Below, piece after piece: positions 1 through 7,689 of a stretch of DNA of 28,070 nt. Source of the DNA: JBDTRY01 sp039931435 (GTDB lineage Bacteria; Acidobacteriota; Thermoanaerobaculia; Gp7-AA8); contig JBDTRY010000026.1 in assembly GCA_039931435.1 (NCBI GenBank), positions 1 to 28,070 on the forward strand. Reading direction: 5' to 3'. The notes under the pieces are model-generated. The model did not search any database and was not told the DNA's origin. It worked only from the letters and a program-made list of their open reading frames with translations. The first letter of the stretch is position 1, and every line of letters starts with the position of its first letter. A program made the position numbers and the translations under genes.

Positions 1-2582
1 AAGCCCTGGCCGAGGGACTGACCGAGGACATCGGGACCGGCCTGTCGCGCTTCTCGTACCTCAGGGTGATCGCGCGCGGTTCGACTTCGCGATACGCCAA
101 CGAGTCGGTGGACGTGCGCACCGCCGGCAAGGAGCTCGGCGCCCGCTACGTGATGGAAGGCAATCTGCGGCAGGCTGGGCCGAAGCTGCGCCTGGCGGTC
201 CAGCTCGTCGACGCCGTCTCCGGCGCTCATCTCTGGGCGGAGAGCTACGAGCGCACCTTCAGCACGGATGCGGTTTTCGAGCTGCAGGACGAACTGGTTC
301 CGCGAATCGTCTCGACGGTTGCCGACATGAATGGAGCGCTGCCCCGGAGTCTGAGCGAAGCCGTGCGCGGCCGGGACCCCGAAGAGTTGACTCCCTACGA
401 GGCGGTCTTGCGCAGCTTCGGCTACTTCGACCGGGTCAACGCCGAGGAGCTTGCCGCCGCGCGATCGGCTCTGGAGCTGGCGGTGCGCAAGGCGCCGGGG
501 TATGCGGATGCCTGGGCCATGCTGGCGTTGCTGTGCGCGCAGGAGTACGGGCAGGGATACAGCCTCCTGGCCGATTCCCTGGCCGTCGGGTCGATCGCGG
601 CGCGCCGCGCGGTTGAAGCCGGGCCATCCAATCATCTGGCGCATTCCAGCCTGGCCCAGGTGCTCTTCCTCCAAAAGGAGTTCCAGTCTTTTCGCAACGC
701 CGCGGAGCGGGCCGCCGTTCTCAACCCGATGGACGGCGCCACGGTGGCGTTGATGGGGATCCTGCTGGCGTACACGGGCGAATGGGAGCGCGGCTGCAAC
801 ATGGCGGAGGGAGCCATGCGGCTCAACCCCCACTTTCCCGGCTGGTACCGGCTGGCGTCGATCGTCAACGCTTACCGGACGCACGACTACCGCGCCGCGA
901 TCGATGCCGCCCTCAAGATCCAGATGCCCGGGTACTTCTGGACTCCTGTTTTCTGCGCGGCGGCGTACGGTCAGCTCGGCGAGCGCGAGGCAGCGCGAAA
1001 GGCTCTCGAGGAGTTGCTCGCCATCCGACCCGAGTTCGGCTCGGCGGCGCGCGCGGAGTTCAGCAAGTGGCACGAGCCGGCGCTCGTCGAACACTTTATG
1101 GACGGCCTCCGCAAGGCGGGGCTGGACGTGCCGGCTCTCGCATCCGCCGGACCGGAAGCCACGCCGGCACGCGAGCCCGGGGCGGTCGCCATGGCGGTGC
1201 TGCCCTTCTCCGACATGAGCCCCGCGAAGGACCAGGAATACCTCTGCGAGGGCATGGCCGAGGAGATCATGAACGCGCTCGTGCGCATCGACGGGATCAG
1301 CGTCGCGTCGCGGACCTCGTCCTTTCGAGCCCGGCGACAGGGCGAGGATCTCGCCGCGATCGCGCGGGCGTTGAACGTGGGTCACATCCTCGAGGGCAGC
1401 GTGCGCACCGCAGGCAACCGGATCCGCGTCACCGCGCAGCTCACCGACGTTTCGACCGGCTACCAGCTCTGGTCGGAGCGATTCGACCGGGAAACCACCG
1501 ACATCTTCGCGGTGCAGGATGAGATCACCTCGGGCGTCGTCGAAGCGGTCAAGGCCCGCCTGACGCCGGGAGCGCGAACAGTTCCGGTCCGGCCGCAGGT
1601 CGGCAACCTCGAAGCCTATCGGCTCTACCTGAAGGGGCGGCACCTTCGCTACACGAAGAACGACCACGGCGGGGCCTTGCTCTCCTTCGAGCAGGCTGTT
1701 GCTCTCGATCCATCCCACGCGTCCTCGTGGGTCAGCCTGGCTGAGATCAATGTCCTGGCATCAGCCTACGGGATGAAACCGTCACGCGAGGCGTACGCCG
1801 CAGCGAAGGCCGCGCTGGCAACCGCGGCCAGTCTTCAGGGAGAGTCAGGCGACGCTCTTTATGTCGAGGGCATGGTCCTGTTCTGCGAGCGGCAATGGAA
1901 GGATGCGGAGAGAGTCCTGGCTCGAGCGATGGTGAACGAGCCCGACCACGTTCAGGCGCGCTGCATGACCGCAAATGTTCTCTGCCTTCAGGGACGGACG
2001 GCTGGAGCGATCCTGGCTCTCGATCGCGCCCGCGAGATCGACCCGCTCGCTCCCTATCCGTACGCAATGACCGGCCTCTGCCTGATGGCCGCGAGGCGGT
2101 CCGAGGAAGCCGGCCAGTTCCTCGACCAGGCCCTGGCGTTTGACGAAGACAATATTCTGGCGCTCTGGGTATCGGGCGCGGCGAAGGTGGCGAAGGGTCA
2201 GCTCGACCAGGCCATCGCACGTCTCGAACGAGCCGTTACCGCATCCCATGGCGGCGCATTCATCCACGGCACTCTCGGGTGGGCGCTGGCAGCCGCCGGA
2301 AAGACCGAGGACGCTCGACGCGTGCTCGACGCGCTCCGAGCCCGGCCCGTTCCGGCCACAACGCTTCTCCCGGAAGCGTGGTTGCTGGCCGCCCTCGGCG
2401 ATAAGAACGGCGCCTTTCAGCTTCTCGATCAGGCAACCGAAGAGAAGCAACTGCTCGTCGCATTCACCGGGTTGCCGGGCTTCGACCCTTTGCGCTCCGA
2501 CGCGAGATTCCCCGCTTTTCTCGAAAGATTGGGGCTGCCAGCCGACCCAGACCGCGAAGCGATGAGTACTCGCGCACGCTGA
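1..2582 (+). CDS. TolB-like/TPR repeat protein with duplicated architecture (5' end outside window)
   Basis: The reading frame is open from base 3, so the gene begins upstream; the GTG at 66 is internal. Two TolB/FlgO-like domains are visible. The first runs from the window edge to about residue 90 counted from the GTG (motifs RVIARGSTSRYA, YVMEGNLRQAG, HLWAESYERTF). The second starts near residue 376 (MAVLPFSDMSP, HILEGSVRTAGNRIRVTAQL, LWSERFDRET). Each is followed by TPR-like helical repeats, about 110-350 and 515-825. In related proteins this unit sits behind an N-terminal winged-helix DNA-binding, cyclase or Ser/Thr-kinase domain, which cannot be seen here. The TPRs are probably protein-protein contact surfaces. 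A double TolB-TPR arrangement looks like an internal duplication. The domain assignment is firm; the cellular role is unknown. Confidence 0.85.
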   Translation, partial: ALAEGLTEDIGTGLSRFSYLRVIARGSTSRYANESVDVRTAGKELGARYVMEGNLRQAGPKLRLAVQLVDAVSGAHLWAESYERTFSTDAVFELQDELVPRIVSTVADMNGALPRSLSEAVRGRDPEELTPYEAVLRSFGYFDRVNAEELAAARSALELAVRKAPGYADAWAMLALLCAQEYGQGYSLLADSLAVGSIAARRAVEAGPSNHLAHSSLAQVLFLQKEFQSFRNAAERAAVLNPMDGATVALMGILLAYTGEWERGCNMAEGAMRLNPHFPGWYRLASIVNAYRTHDYRAAIDAALKIQMPGYFWTPVFCAAAYGQLGEREAARKALEELLAIRPEFGSAARAEFSKWHEPALVEHFMDGLRKAGLDVPALASAGPEATPAREPGAVAMAVLPFSDMSPAKDQEYLCEGMAEEIMNALVRIDGISVASRTSSFRARRQGEDLAAIARALNVGHILEGSVRTAGNRIRVTAQLTDVSTGYQLWSERFDRETTDIFAVQDEITSGVVEAVKARLTPGARTVPVRPQVGNLEAYRLYLKGRHLRYTKNDHGGALLSFEQAVALDPSHASSWVSLAEINVLASAYGMKPSREAYAAAKAALATAASLQGESGDALYVEGMVLFCERQWKDAERVLARAMVNEPDHVQARCMTANVLCLQGRTAGAILALDRAREIDPLAPYPYAMTGLCLMAARRSEEAGQFLDQALAFDEDNILALWVSGAAKVAKGQLDQAIARLERAVTASHGGAFIHGTLGWALAAAGKTEDARRVLDALRARPVPATTLLPEAWLLAALGDKNGAFQLLDQATEEKQLLVAFTGLPGFDPLRSDARFPAFLERLGLPADPDREAMSTRAR

Positions 2583-2665
2583 AGATCATTCCGCTTAGGG
2601 CGGCGTGCCGGGATTGGGGACGGAGCTTCTTTGGACCTGCGAGTCAGGGACGGCGCTTCTTCGCC

Positions 2666-2735
2666 CATACGCGAGCGCAGTAAATTTGTCATCCCGAACG
2701 AGCGAAGCGAGGAGGGATCTTCGGCTGGTTCAACG
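2666..2735 (+). repeat. Dispersed repeat A, copy 1 (70 bp)
   Basis: This sequence matches 5188-5257 in the same orientation with only two mismatches over 70 bases (t/c at 2681, g/a in the agcgaagcgag stretch). The pair flanks the two secreted paralogs at 3020-4877. Its core (gtcatcccgaacgagcgaag) is one arm of the palindromic element at 2688-2783. Confidence 0.85.
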
Positions 2736-2783
2736 ACACCGCGAGTCTCGCCGGAGATCCCTCGCCTTCGGCTTCGGGATGAC
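2688..2783. repeat. REP/MITE-like inverted-repeat element
   Basis: The left arm (2688-2720, beginning gtcatcccgaacgagcg) is the imperfect reverse complement of the right arm (2754-2783, ending cttcgggatgac). An RNA copy could fold as a long hairpin. A related element with the same gtcatyccgag ends lies at 5425-5528. No transposase is attached, so a non-autonomous mobile or REP-type repeat is inferred. Confidence 0.7.
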
Positions 2784-2830
2784 ACGTTTATCGAATGATT
2801 GGAGACGGCCGGATGGAGTACATATGCGCC

Positions 2831-2859
2831 TAATCTACGTGAGCTTCTTACAAGACCAC
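2831..2859 (+). repeat. Half of an inverted-repeat pair flanking the secreted paralogs
   Basis: This 29-base stretch (core gagcttcttacaagaccac) is matched by the reverse complement of 5348-5378 (core gtgatcttgtaagaaactca), with two mismatches and two one-base gaps. The two copies point inward on either side of the genes at 3020-4877. The pair may be an old mobile-cassette boundary or two independent copies of a dispersed repeat. Confidence 0.55.
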
Positions 2860-3019
2860 GACGGGCTTACAAGTACAACAAAGCGACATGCTGCATTCGA
2901 AATGCGAAGCCTCGTCCCCCAGCCTCCTCTTCCCAGCTCCTAACCCAGGCATGGTGGCGGAGCAGCAGCCCGACAGCCTCCGCTTTCCCGCGGCCCGGGT
3001 GTATCCTTCTCGCTTCCGG

Positions 3020-3934
3020 ATGAAAACGCATATGCAGCAGCAACGGGTTCTGCGTGCCTGGCTCTCTGCGGCCCTCGCCGGTCTGCTGTGGGTGAACCTC
3101 GCCCACGCGCAGAGCGGAGTGAAAGTGGCGCTGGACGAGGTAGTCGATGATCGCTTCTCGGAGGGGCCGCTGCGGGGATCCCTGCAGGTAGGCTTCACCA
3201 TCGATGGGAAGGACATCGAACGAGTTTCCGCGGCTCGCATCATCATCAAAGAGGCGGCGGACGACCGGGGCCAGAGTCTTGTTCTCAAAGGCGACCCGCC
3301 CGATTTTTCGCCCAGGGACATCAACGGCGGAAAGCTGAGCGTGAGACTTGCCAATCCATCGCGGCGGTCAAAGTCGGTCAACCTCAAGGGCGCGGTAGAA
3401 CTCTTCGTGCCGTCCCGTGATCCCGCCGCCAGGGTGCGCGTGGAGAAACCTCTGTCGCAACTGGACAAGCCTCTGACGACCAAAGGGCTCCGCGCGGCGA
3501 AGCTGAACGTGACCCTCCTTTCTCGTCAGAAGTACAACGAGAAAATGAAGTCCCAAAAGCTCGACGCGACGGGCATCGCCGAAATCAGAGCTCGCGGGAA
3601 AGCGGAGGGGGCGAGCGAAGAAGAGATCAACAAGGCTATCGAGCTGATCAAGGCCCTGCAAGAGCTGGGTGGTGGGGAGGTCCCGGAGGGGGCGGTCGTC
3701 ATCTCAGCTTCAAGCAACGATCTCGATCGTATTCACCGCGTGGAGATCCTCGGGGCCGATGGCCAGCCGATGAACATCGTCTCCCGCAGGACGAGCTCGT
3801 TCGGCAAGGAGGCGACGATGATCCTTCAGCCTTCCGAGCCGCCTTCTGCCAAAGCCGTCCTGGAATTTCAACTGCTCACCGACAAGGCCCGGGTACTCGT
3901 CCCCTTCGACATGAAGAACGTGGCGCTGCCGTAA
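3020..3934 (+). CDS. Secreted protein of unknown function (paralog 1)
   Basis: I do not recognise a named family. From ATG 3020 the protein is 304 aa and starts with a Sec signal peptide: basic MKTHMQQQRVLRAW, a hydrophobic LSAALAGLLWVNL stretch, then a probable cut after AHA. The open frame continues upstream to 2888, but that extension has no coding look and would bury the signal peptide; ATG 3032 is an alternative start. The mature part looks beta-rich, with a charged, helix-prone central segment. It shares an ELFVPSRD motif, a following basic helix and a PFxxxxVxLP C-terminus with the next gene, so the two are tandem paralogs. A periplasmic or outer-membrane-associated location is inferred from the signal peptide only. 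Confidence 0.8.
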   Translation: MKTHMQQQRVLRAWLSAALAGLLWVNLAHAQSGVKVALDEVVDDRFSEGPLRGSLQVGFTIDGKDIERVSAARIIIKEAADDRGQSLVLKGDPPDFSPRDINGGKLSVRLANPSRRSKSVNLKGAVELFVPSRDPAARVRVEKPLSQLDKPLTTKGLRAAKLNVTLLSRQKYNEKMKSQKLDATGIAEIRARGKAEGASEEEINKAIELIKALQELGGGEVPEGAVVISASSNDLDRIHRVEILGADGQPMNIVSRRTSSFGKEATMILQPSEPPSAKAVLEFQLLTDKARVLVPFDMKNVALP

Positions 3935-3980
3935 TGGCGGGTTTCAGACCATCAGGCCCGGCTGGAGAGGAGGCACGACA

Positions 3981-4877
3981 ATGCTGAGGCTCACGATCCT
4001 CGCCATGACGCTAATCCTGTTGCCCGCACCGGAAACGGTCGCGCAGAAGAAGAAGGTAAAGGCTCCGGCCATGGCGGCCCCGGCGCAGGTCAATGTGGTC
4101 CGGGTGAACGATCGCCGGGGAGGGGAGCCCTTTCAGCGTCTTGAGCTGGTCATCGAGCTGCCGACCGTGCCGTCCACCGGCGTCAGTGCGGGACGCGTGC
4201 TCCTCCGCTCGGCTGTCGACGACAGCGGGAACAATCTTATGGAAGAAACCCAGGGGGAGCCGGCGCTCGGTTCGCTGAGCGTCGCGCGGCGCGGCGACAG
4301 CACACGGCCTGCCGCGCTTTCGTTCACTTTGGCCAGTCCGCTTCGGAATGCCACGAGCGTGCGGGAAGTACGCGGTGAAATCGAACTCTACATGCCCTCC
4401 CGCGACGCCAACAGCGTTGCCCTCCTGCCGAAGTTCATGAGCTCGAAGGGAAAGGCACTCTCCCATAAGGCTCTGAAGGCGAACGGGGTCGAGATCATGG
4501 TGTTGAGCGAGCCTCAATACGAAGCCGAGAAAAAGCGGCTGGCCGATCTCAAGCGAAAGGAGATGGTGAAGGAGGAGTACTCGGAAGATACGATCGCGAG
4601 CTCGATCGAGATCTTCCTCGAGAACTTTCTGGCACCGGAGCCGAACGACGTGGTGGTGAAAATCAAGGATCCGAAGAAGGTGATCCAGGAGTTTTCATGG
4701 ATCGATTCGTCCGGCGGCGAACCGAAGCGTCTCAACACCCGCGAGGACAACGGCCTTACGTTCCTCTTCACGTGGGAGGGCCCTCCGCAGCCGGACTGGG
4801 CACTGCGTGTGAGCATGCTCACGCCGAAGAACGTCGTGCGTTTTCCATTTGTGCTGAGGGACGTGCCTTTGCCGTGA
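3981..4877 (+). CDS. Secreted protein of unknown function (paralog 2)
   Basis: This 298-aa protein begins with a short signal peptide (MLRLTILAMTLILLPAP, probable cut near TVA/QKK) and is exported. A strong Shine-Dalgarno stretch (agaggagg, 3966-3973) lies seven bases before ATG 3981 and fixes the start. It is the paralog of the preceding gene: ELYMPSRD matches ELFVPSRD, SHKALKANGVEIMVLSEPQY aligns with the same segment there, and the C-terminus PFVLRDVPLP matches PFDMKNVALP. The gap between the two genes is 46 bases, so they are probably co-transcribed and may act together, perhaps as a hetero-oligomer. No catalytic motif is visible. Confidence 0.82.
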   Translation: MLRLTILAMTLILLPAPETVAQKKKVKAPAMAAPAQVNVVRVNDRRGGEPFQRLELVIELPTVPSTGVSAGRVLLRSAVDDSGNNLMEETQGEPALGSLSVARRGDSTRPAALSFTLASPLRNATSVREVRGEIELYMPSRDANSVALLPKFMSSKGKALSHKALKANGVEIMVLSEPQYEAEKKRLADLKRKEMVKEEYSEDTIASSIEIFLENFLAPEPNDVVVKIKDPKKVIQEFSWIDSSGGEPKRLNTREDNGLTFLFTWEGPPQPDWALRVSMLTPKNVVRFPFVLRDVPLP

Positions 4878-4935
4878 GCCGCCCGGCTATGCTGAGCCCT
4901 GGGAGTCTGCAGCAGCGCCTGAGCGAACAAGCGGT

Positions 4936-5107
4936 GCTAGGAGTCTGCGCGGCAGAAAAGACGCCCTGCTGCGAAAGCGGATCGGCGGCCCAGATTCGAC
5001 CCGATTCTCGTCACATAGAACCACTATGCTCGCTCGAATCGGATCGAATCTGGACTCGCCGCTCCACTCTCTCGCGGTCGGGCGTTTCTGCCGCGCAGAC
5101 TCCTAGC
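4936..5107. repeat. 172-bp imperfect palindrome
   Basis: The outer arms begin gctaggagtctgcgcggcag (4936) and end ctgccgcgcagactcctagc (5107), exact complements over 20 bases. Inner matching blocks are cagattcgacccgattc against gaatcggatcgaatctg. The centre is catag (5014-5018) and ctatg (5024-5028) with a five-base loop. The whole element could extrude as a cruciform or fold as one long RNA hairpin. No protein is encoded. Confidence 0.85.
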
Positions 5108-5187
5108 TCCGACGACGTCGACCTGTCATCGTGAGCGGACCCTCAGCGTGGGCTCTGAACCATTGTGAAGAACTCGGCATGAGTTTT

Positions 5188-5257
5188 CATACGCGAGCGC
5201 AGCAAATTTGTCATCCCGAACGAGCGAAACGAGGAGGGATCTTCGGCTGGTTCAACG
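5188..5257 (+). repeat. Dispersed repeat A, copy 2
   Basis: Direct copy of 2666-2735 with two mismatches in 70 bases. Unlike copy 1 it lacks a clear complementary right arm immediately downstream, so it looks like a half element. Confidence 0.85.
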
Positions 5258-5347
5258 GCATGAAGTGCTCGACATCGTCCTCCTCGATCGAGTGGATGGT
5301 GCAGATGTTGGGGCAGTTGAGCGTCACCGCCCGTACCCAGCTTCGAA

Positions 5348-5378
5348 GTGATCTTGTAAGAAACTCACCGTAGAGTTA
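5348..5378 (-). repeat. Inverted partner of 2831-2859
   Basis: The reverse complement of this segment matches 2831-2859 with two mismatches and two one-base gaps. Together they bracket the secreted-paralog pair. Confidence 0.55.
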
Positions 5379-5424
5379 TGTGACCTCGGCTCTGAAGAGA
5401 GAACAAGCGATGCTCCGCAAACGC

Positions 5425-5528
5425 GTCATTCCGAGCGTGAGCGAGGAATCCCAGAGGGGCGGGTGGTAAAGCGCCCCAGGGATCGTGTCCCCCGTCCACT
5501 GGGGTCCCTCGCTCGCGCTCGGGATGAC
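5425..5528. repeat. REP/MITE-like inverted-repeat element
   Basis: The left arm gtcattccgagcgtgagcga (5425) and the right arm ending tcgctcgcgctcgggatgac (5528) are imperfect complements. An inner pair, ccagaggggc against gcgcccc, adds to the fold. It shares its outer ends with the element at 2688-2783. Confidence 0.7.
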
Positions 5529-5672
5529 GGCGCTCATAGTTTCTTACCTCTGGTTCAGCCCGCACGCTGTGCCCTCGCTTGTAGTGAGAAAGGGTGCGGC
5601 CAATCAAGAATCCTCCGGTGAGGATGCATCGTGTGGCGGGAGAACAGGTGTCAATTTGGGAACGTGGTGCCT

Positions 5673-6113
5673 TCATGCGACCGGATCGATCAGGCGAAGC
5701 TCGCCAAACACCGAAAAGTCGATCACGTTGTGCGTGGCCAGAACTGTGACCTGGTGAACGAGCAGAGTTCCGGCCAGAAGAGTGTCGGCCAGTCGTGAAC
5801 GGCCCAGTCCATGCCGATCCATGAGATCGAACGCCAGTGCCGTTGCCTCGTCGTCGACGGAGAGGCACTCGACGTTCGAGCGCCCGAGCCAGTTTCGCGC
5901 CAGCTCCAGCGCTTCCCGCATCGGCACCGGCGGCGTGAATCTGCGCGGATCGGTGATCACATGCACGACCTCACTCAAGATGAGAGGCGTCGTGACGAGA
6001 GTTACGTCGGGTTGCTCGAGCTGCTGCTGAATCCACCCGCGGGCTCGCTCGTGCTCGGCGAAGCGAGCGACGTGTGCGTAGACGAGGATGTTGGAGTCGA
6101 CTGCGATCTTCAT
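5673..6113 (-). CDS. vapC: PIN-domain ribonuclease toxin, VapC family
   Basis: This 146-aa PIN-domain protein is the likely toxin of a VapBC pair; VapC proteins are Mg-dependent RNases that cleave tRNA or rRNA. The acidic residues expected for the fold are visible: D6 in IAVDSNILVYA, E48 in LILSEVVHV, D110 in SRLADTLLAGT, and a C-terminal THNVIDF segment where many relatives have Asp for one of the last acids. The ATG overlaps the end of the antitoxin gene by four bases (ATGA), the usual sign of translational coupling. The RNA target cannot be inferred from sequence. Confidence 0.88.
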   Translation of the reverse strand: MKIAVDSNILVYAHVARFAEHERARGWIQQQLEQPDVTLVTTPLILSEVVHVITDPRRFTPPVPMREALELARNWLGRSNVECLSVDDEATALAFDLMDRHGLGRSRLADTLLAGTLLVHQVTVLATHNVIDFSVFGELRLIDPVA

Positions 6114-6361
6114 TCGTGGACCTGAGTTCGATCCTCGAACATCTCGTCATAGATCTCCGCGCGAGACGGGAGAGAGGCGACCGGCTCGTAGCCCACGAGA
6201 ACAGGCAGCCGCTCGAGAGGCCGGCGGTCGCAAAGATGTTCGCTCCGGTAGAACGCCATTGCCTCGCGGATCAGGCCGGCGATCGATTGCCCTTGCCGGT
6301 CCGCCGCGAGGCGAAAGGCCTCATAGTCAGTTTCTGATACTGAGAGTGATATTGATTTCAT
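6110..6361 (-). CDS. vapB: Ribbon-helix-helix antitoxin, VapB family
   Basis: This 83-aa protein starts with an RHH-like DNA-binding segment (MKSISLSVSETDYEAFRLAA, then a helix SIAGLIREAMAFYR). Its acidic C-terminal tail (AEIYDEMFEDRTQ) probably wraps the VapC partner. It is the first gene of the pair and overlaps vapC by ATGA. An AT-rich inverted repeat spans its start codon (6345-6379), consistent with autorepression by the VapBC complex. Confidence 0.82.
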   Translation of the reverse strand: MKSISLSVSETDYEAFRLAADRQGQSIAGLIREAMAFYRSEHLCDRRPLERLPVLVGYEPVASLPSRAEIYDEMFEDRTQVHE

Positions 6362-6379
6362 ATCTAATAATATATCACT
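6345..6379 (-). promoter_or_regulatory. Candidate vapBC operator
   Basis: Perfect eight-base inverted arms agtgatat (6345-6352) and atatcact (6372-6379) flank the vapB start codon (6359-6361) in a very AT-rich patch, in contrast to the GC-rich surroundings. The position and symmetry fit an autoregulatory VapB-binding site; this is inference. Confidence 0.5.
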
Positions 6380-6473
6380 GCGGCTGGGCGGAACGGAACA
6401 AGAAACCCTGGAAGGGCCAGCAGGGACGCTGTGAGCGTCCCTCGCATGGCGATCCTCGGAACGGGCCTTCGGC

Positions 6474-6560
6474 TCTCCACCAAGCCATTCGTACGCGGCC
6501 AGGGACTGACCGCTTCATGCGCGCCGGAGCAGCGAGAGATCGGAAGCTCCGTCCCCAACG
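6474..6560. repeat. Dispersed repeat B, copy 1 (right part)
   Basis: The segment from ctccaccaagccattcgt to aagctccgtccccaacg aligns with 8037-8120 at clear but imperfect identity. Only the right terminal arm (aagctccgtcccc) is preserved here; the matching left arm seen at 8020 is missing. Confidence 0.65.
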
Positions 6561-6625
6561 CCTGCCCCACCCAACGCCTGCCCAACGCCTGATTCCCAAC
6601 GCCTGCATGCCGTCCCCAACGCCTG
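6554..6625 (+). repeat. Five copies of an 11-bp unit
   Basis: The unit cccaacgcctg occurs at 6554-6564, 6570-6580, 6581-6591, 6595-6605 and 6615-6625 with short irregular spacers. It starts at the end of repeat B copy 1, suggesting slippage or repeated ectopic copying of that end. Confidence 0.8.
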
Positions 6626-6741
6626 ATTCGGCAAGGCTGGCCTGACCCCGCGCAGAAACATCGCGGAACGAATCATCAACGATCCGGCAACGTCCGGAAT
6701 CCTCCTCGCAGATACAGTCACCAGATCGAGACGTAGCCCGC

Positions 6742-7611
6742 TCAGGGCTCGAGCGCCCGCGGCGGTCCGGGATGCGCGCGCGTCTGCAGGTTGCCGTCGG
6801 AGCGGTGCCAATCGCGACGCTGGGGCCGGAAGGGCATGATCAGAATCCGGCCGATCGTCACGTCGTCGCTTTCCTCGTAGGCGGGGACTCCAATGACGAT
6901 GTCTCTCTGCGGAACGCTCAGCAGAATCGTGCCGTGAAGATAGTCCCACCAGGAGAGGAGACTCGACCAGTTGCTGTCCGTTTCGCTGAGCTGGTCGGAG
7001 TGATGGATCCCGTGCATGCGCGGGGTGACGATCACCCGGACCAGTCGGCGTTCCCAGCCAAGGGGCAGCTCCACGTTCGCGTGATGAAAAAGGATCGAAG
7101 CGAAAAGAATCAGCTGCCAGATCCAGACGGCCAGGGGTGAAGCACCGATGACCAGGATCTGCAACAGACGATAGCCGGTTCCCAGAATCAGCTCACCAAA
7201 ATGGAATCGCAGCGCTGTGGACGAATCGAGGTCCCGGTCGACGTGATGAACGAGATGAAATCGCCAGAGAACCGCCAGGCGATGATTGGCGCGGTGCCAG
7301 ATCCAGAGCGTGTAATCGAGCAGGAGCACGGCTGTCGCGACGTGCAGAACGGTCGGGATCTCCACGAGGTGAAGCAGACCCAGTTGTCTGGCAGCGATGA
7401 CCCGGGCAGCCGGGACTACAAGTGCGGTCTGCACCAGTGTGACCAAAGCGAGGGCCATCCCGCCCGTTCCGAGATTGCGCAGGACGCGGCGCAGTTTTCC
7501 TTCGACCGTCTGCCGCAACGGTCTGGCCCGCTCCAGAAGCAGCATGGAAGCGAACACGGCGGCGATGACAGCGCCCGTAATCATCACCGCGAACTGCGGC
7601 GGATTGGTCAC
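6742..7611 (-). CDS. Sterol desaturase / fatty acid hydroxylase superfamily membrane protein
   Basis: This 289-aa integral membrane protein carries the di-iron histidine boxes of the superfamily: HRANH (H106, H110), HLVHH (H119, H122, H123), a middle FHHANVELP segment, and HGIHHS (H200, H203, H204). Hydrophobic segments near residues 9-26, 50-70, 85-105 and 145-175 give the expected topology. Members hydroxylate or desaturate sterols, fatty acids, carotenoids or alkylglycerols; the substrate cannot be told from sequence. The predicted start is GTG 7611 without a clear ribosome site; an internal ATG at 7584 is an alternative. The gene stands alone inside the repeat-rich accessory region. Confidence 0.85.
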   Translation of the reverse strand: MTNPPQFAVMITGAVIAAVFASMLLLERARPLRQTVEGKLRRVLRNLGTGGMALALVTLVQTALVVPAARVIAARQLGLLHLVEIPTVLHVATAVLLLDYTLWIWHRANHRLAVLWRFHLVHHVDRDLDSSTALRFHFGELILGTGYRLLQILVIGASPLAVWIWQLILFASILFHHANVELPLGWERRLVRVIVTPRMHGIHHSDQLSETDSNWSSLLSWWDYLHGTILLSVPQRDIVIGVPAYEESDDVTIGRILIMPFRPQRRDWHRSDGNLQTRAHPGPPRALEP

Positions 7612-7689
7612 GGTCAGAGCTCCCGGTAGTCACACCTCGTGAGCGCGCCGGTCAAATTCATTCACAAATGATCGCACTTCATCCGGCAG

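Larger units (their letters stand above)
2583..3019. other. Intergenic region with dispersed palindromic repeats
   Basis: No convincing gene is seen in these 437 bases. The region holds a fragment of a repeat beginning ggggacggagctt (2616-2628; repeat B, also near 8020 and 8534). It also holds a 70-bp dispersed repeat (2666-2735), whose right part belongs to an inverted-repeat element (2688-2783), and a 29-base segment (2831-2859) that recurs inverted at 5348-5378. Confidence 0.6.
4878..5672. other. Gene-free repeat-rich intergenic region (795 bp)
   Basis: No open frame here has coding character. The region is built from a 172-bp palindrome (4936-5107), the second copy of dispersed repeat A (5188-5257), the inverted partner of 2831-2859 (5348-5378) and a REP/MITE-like element (5425-5528). 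I see nothing recognisable at 5529-5672. Confidence 0.6.
6362..6741. other. Intergenic region with small repeats
   Basis: No gene is recognised. The region contains the vapBC operator and upstream sequence, a perfect nine-base hairpin (agggacgct/agcgtccct, 6422-6442), a copy of dispersed repeat B (6474-6560), and five copies of an 11-base unit (6554-6625). It separates the divergently placed ends of vapB and the desaturase-family gene. Confidence 0.55.

Noticed and set aside
6554..6625. The five 11-bp units considered as a CRISPR array
   Set aside because: Units are too short, spacers are 0-9 bases and irregular, and no cas gene is present.
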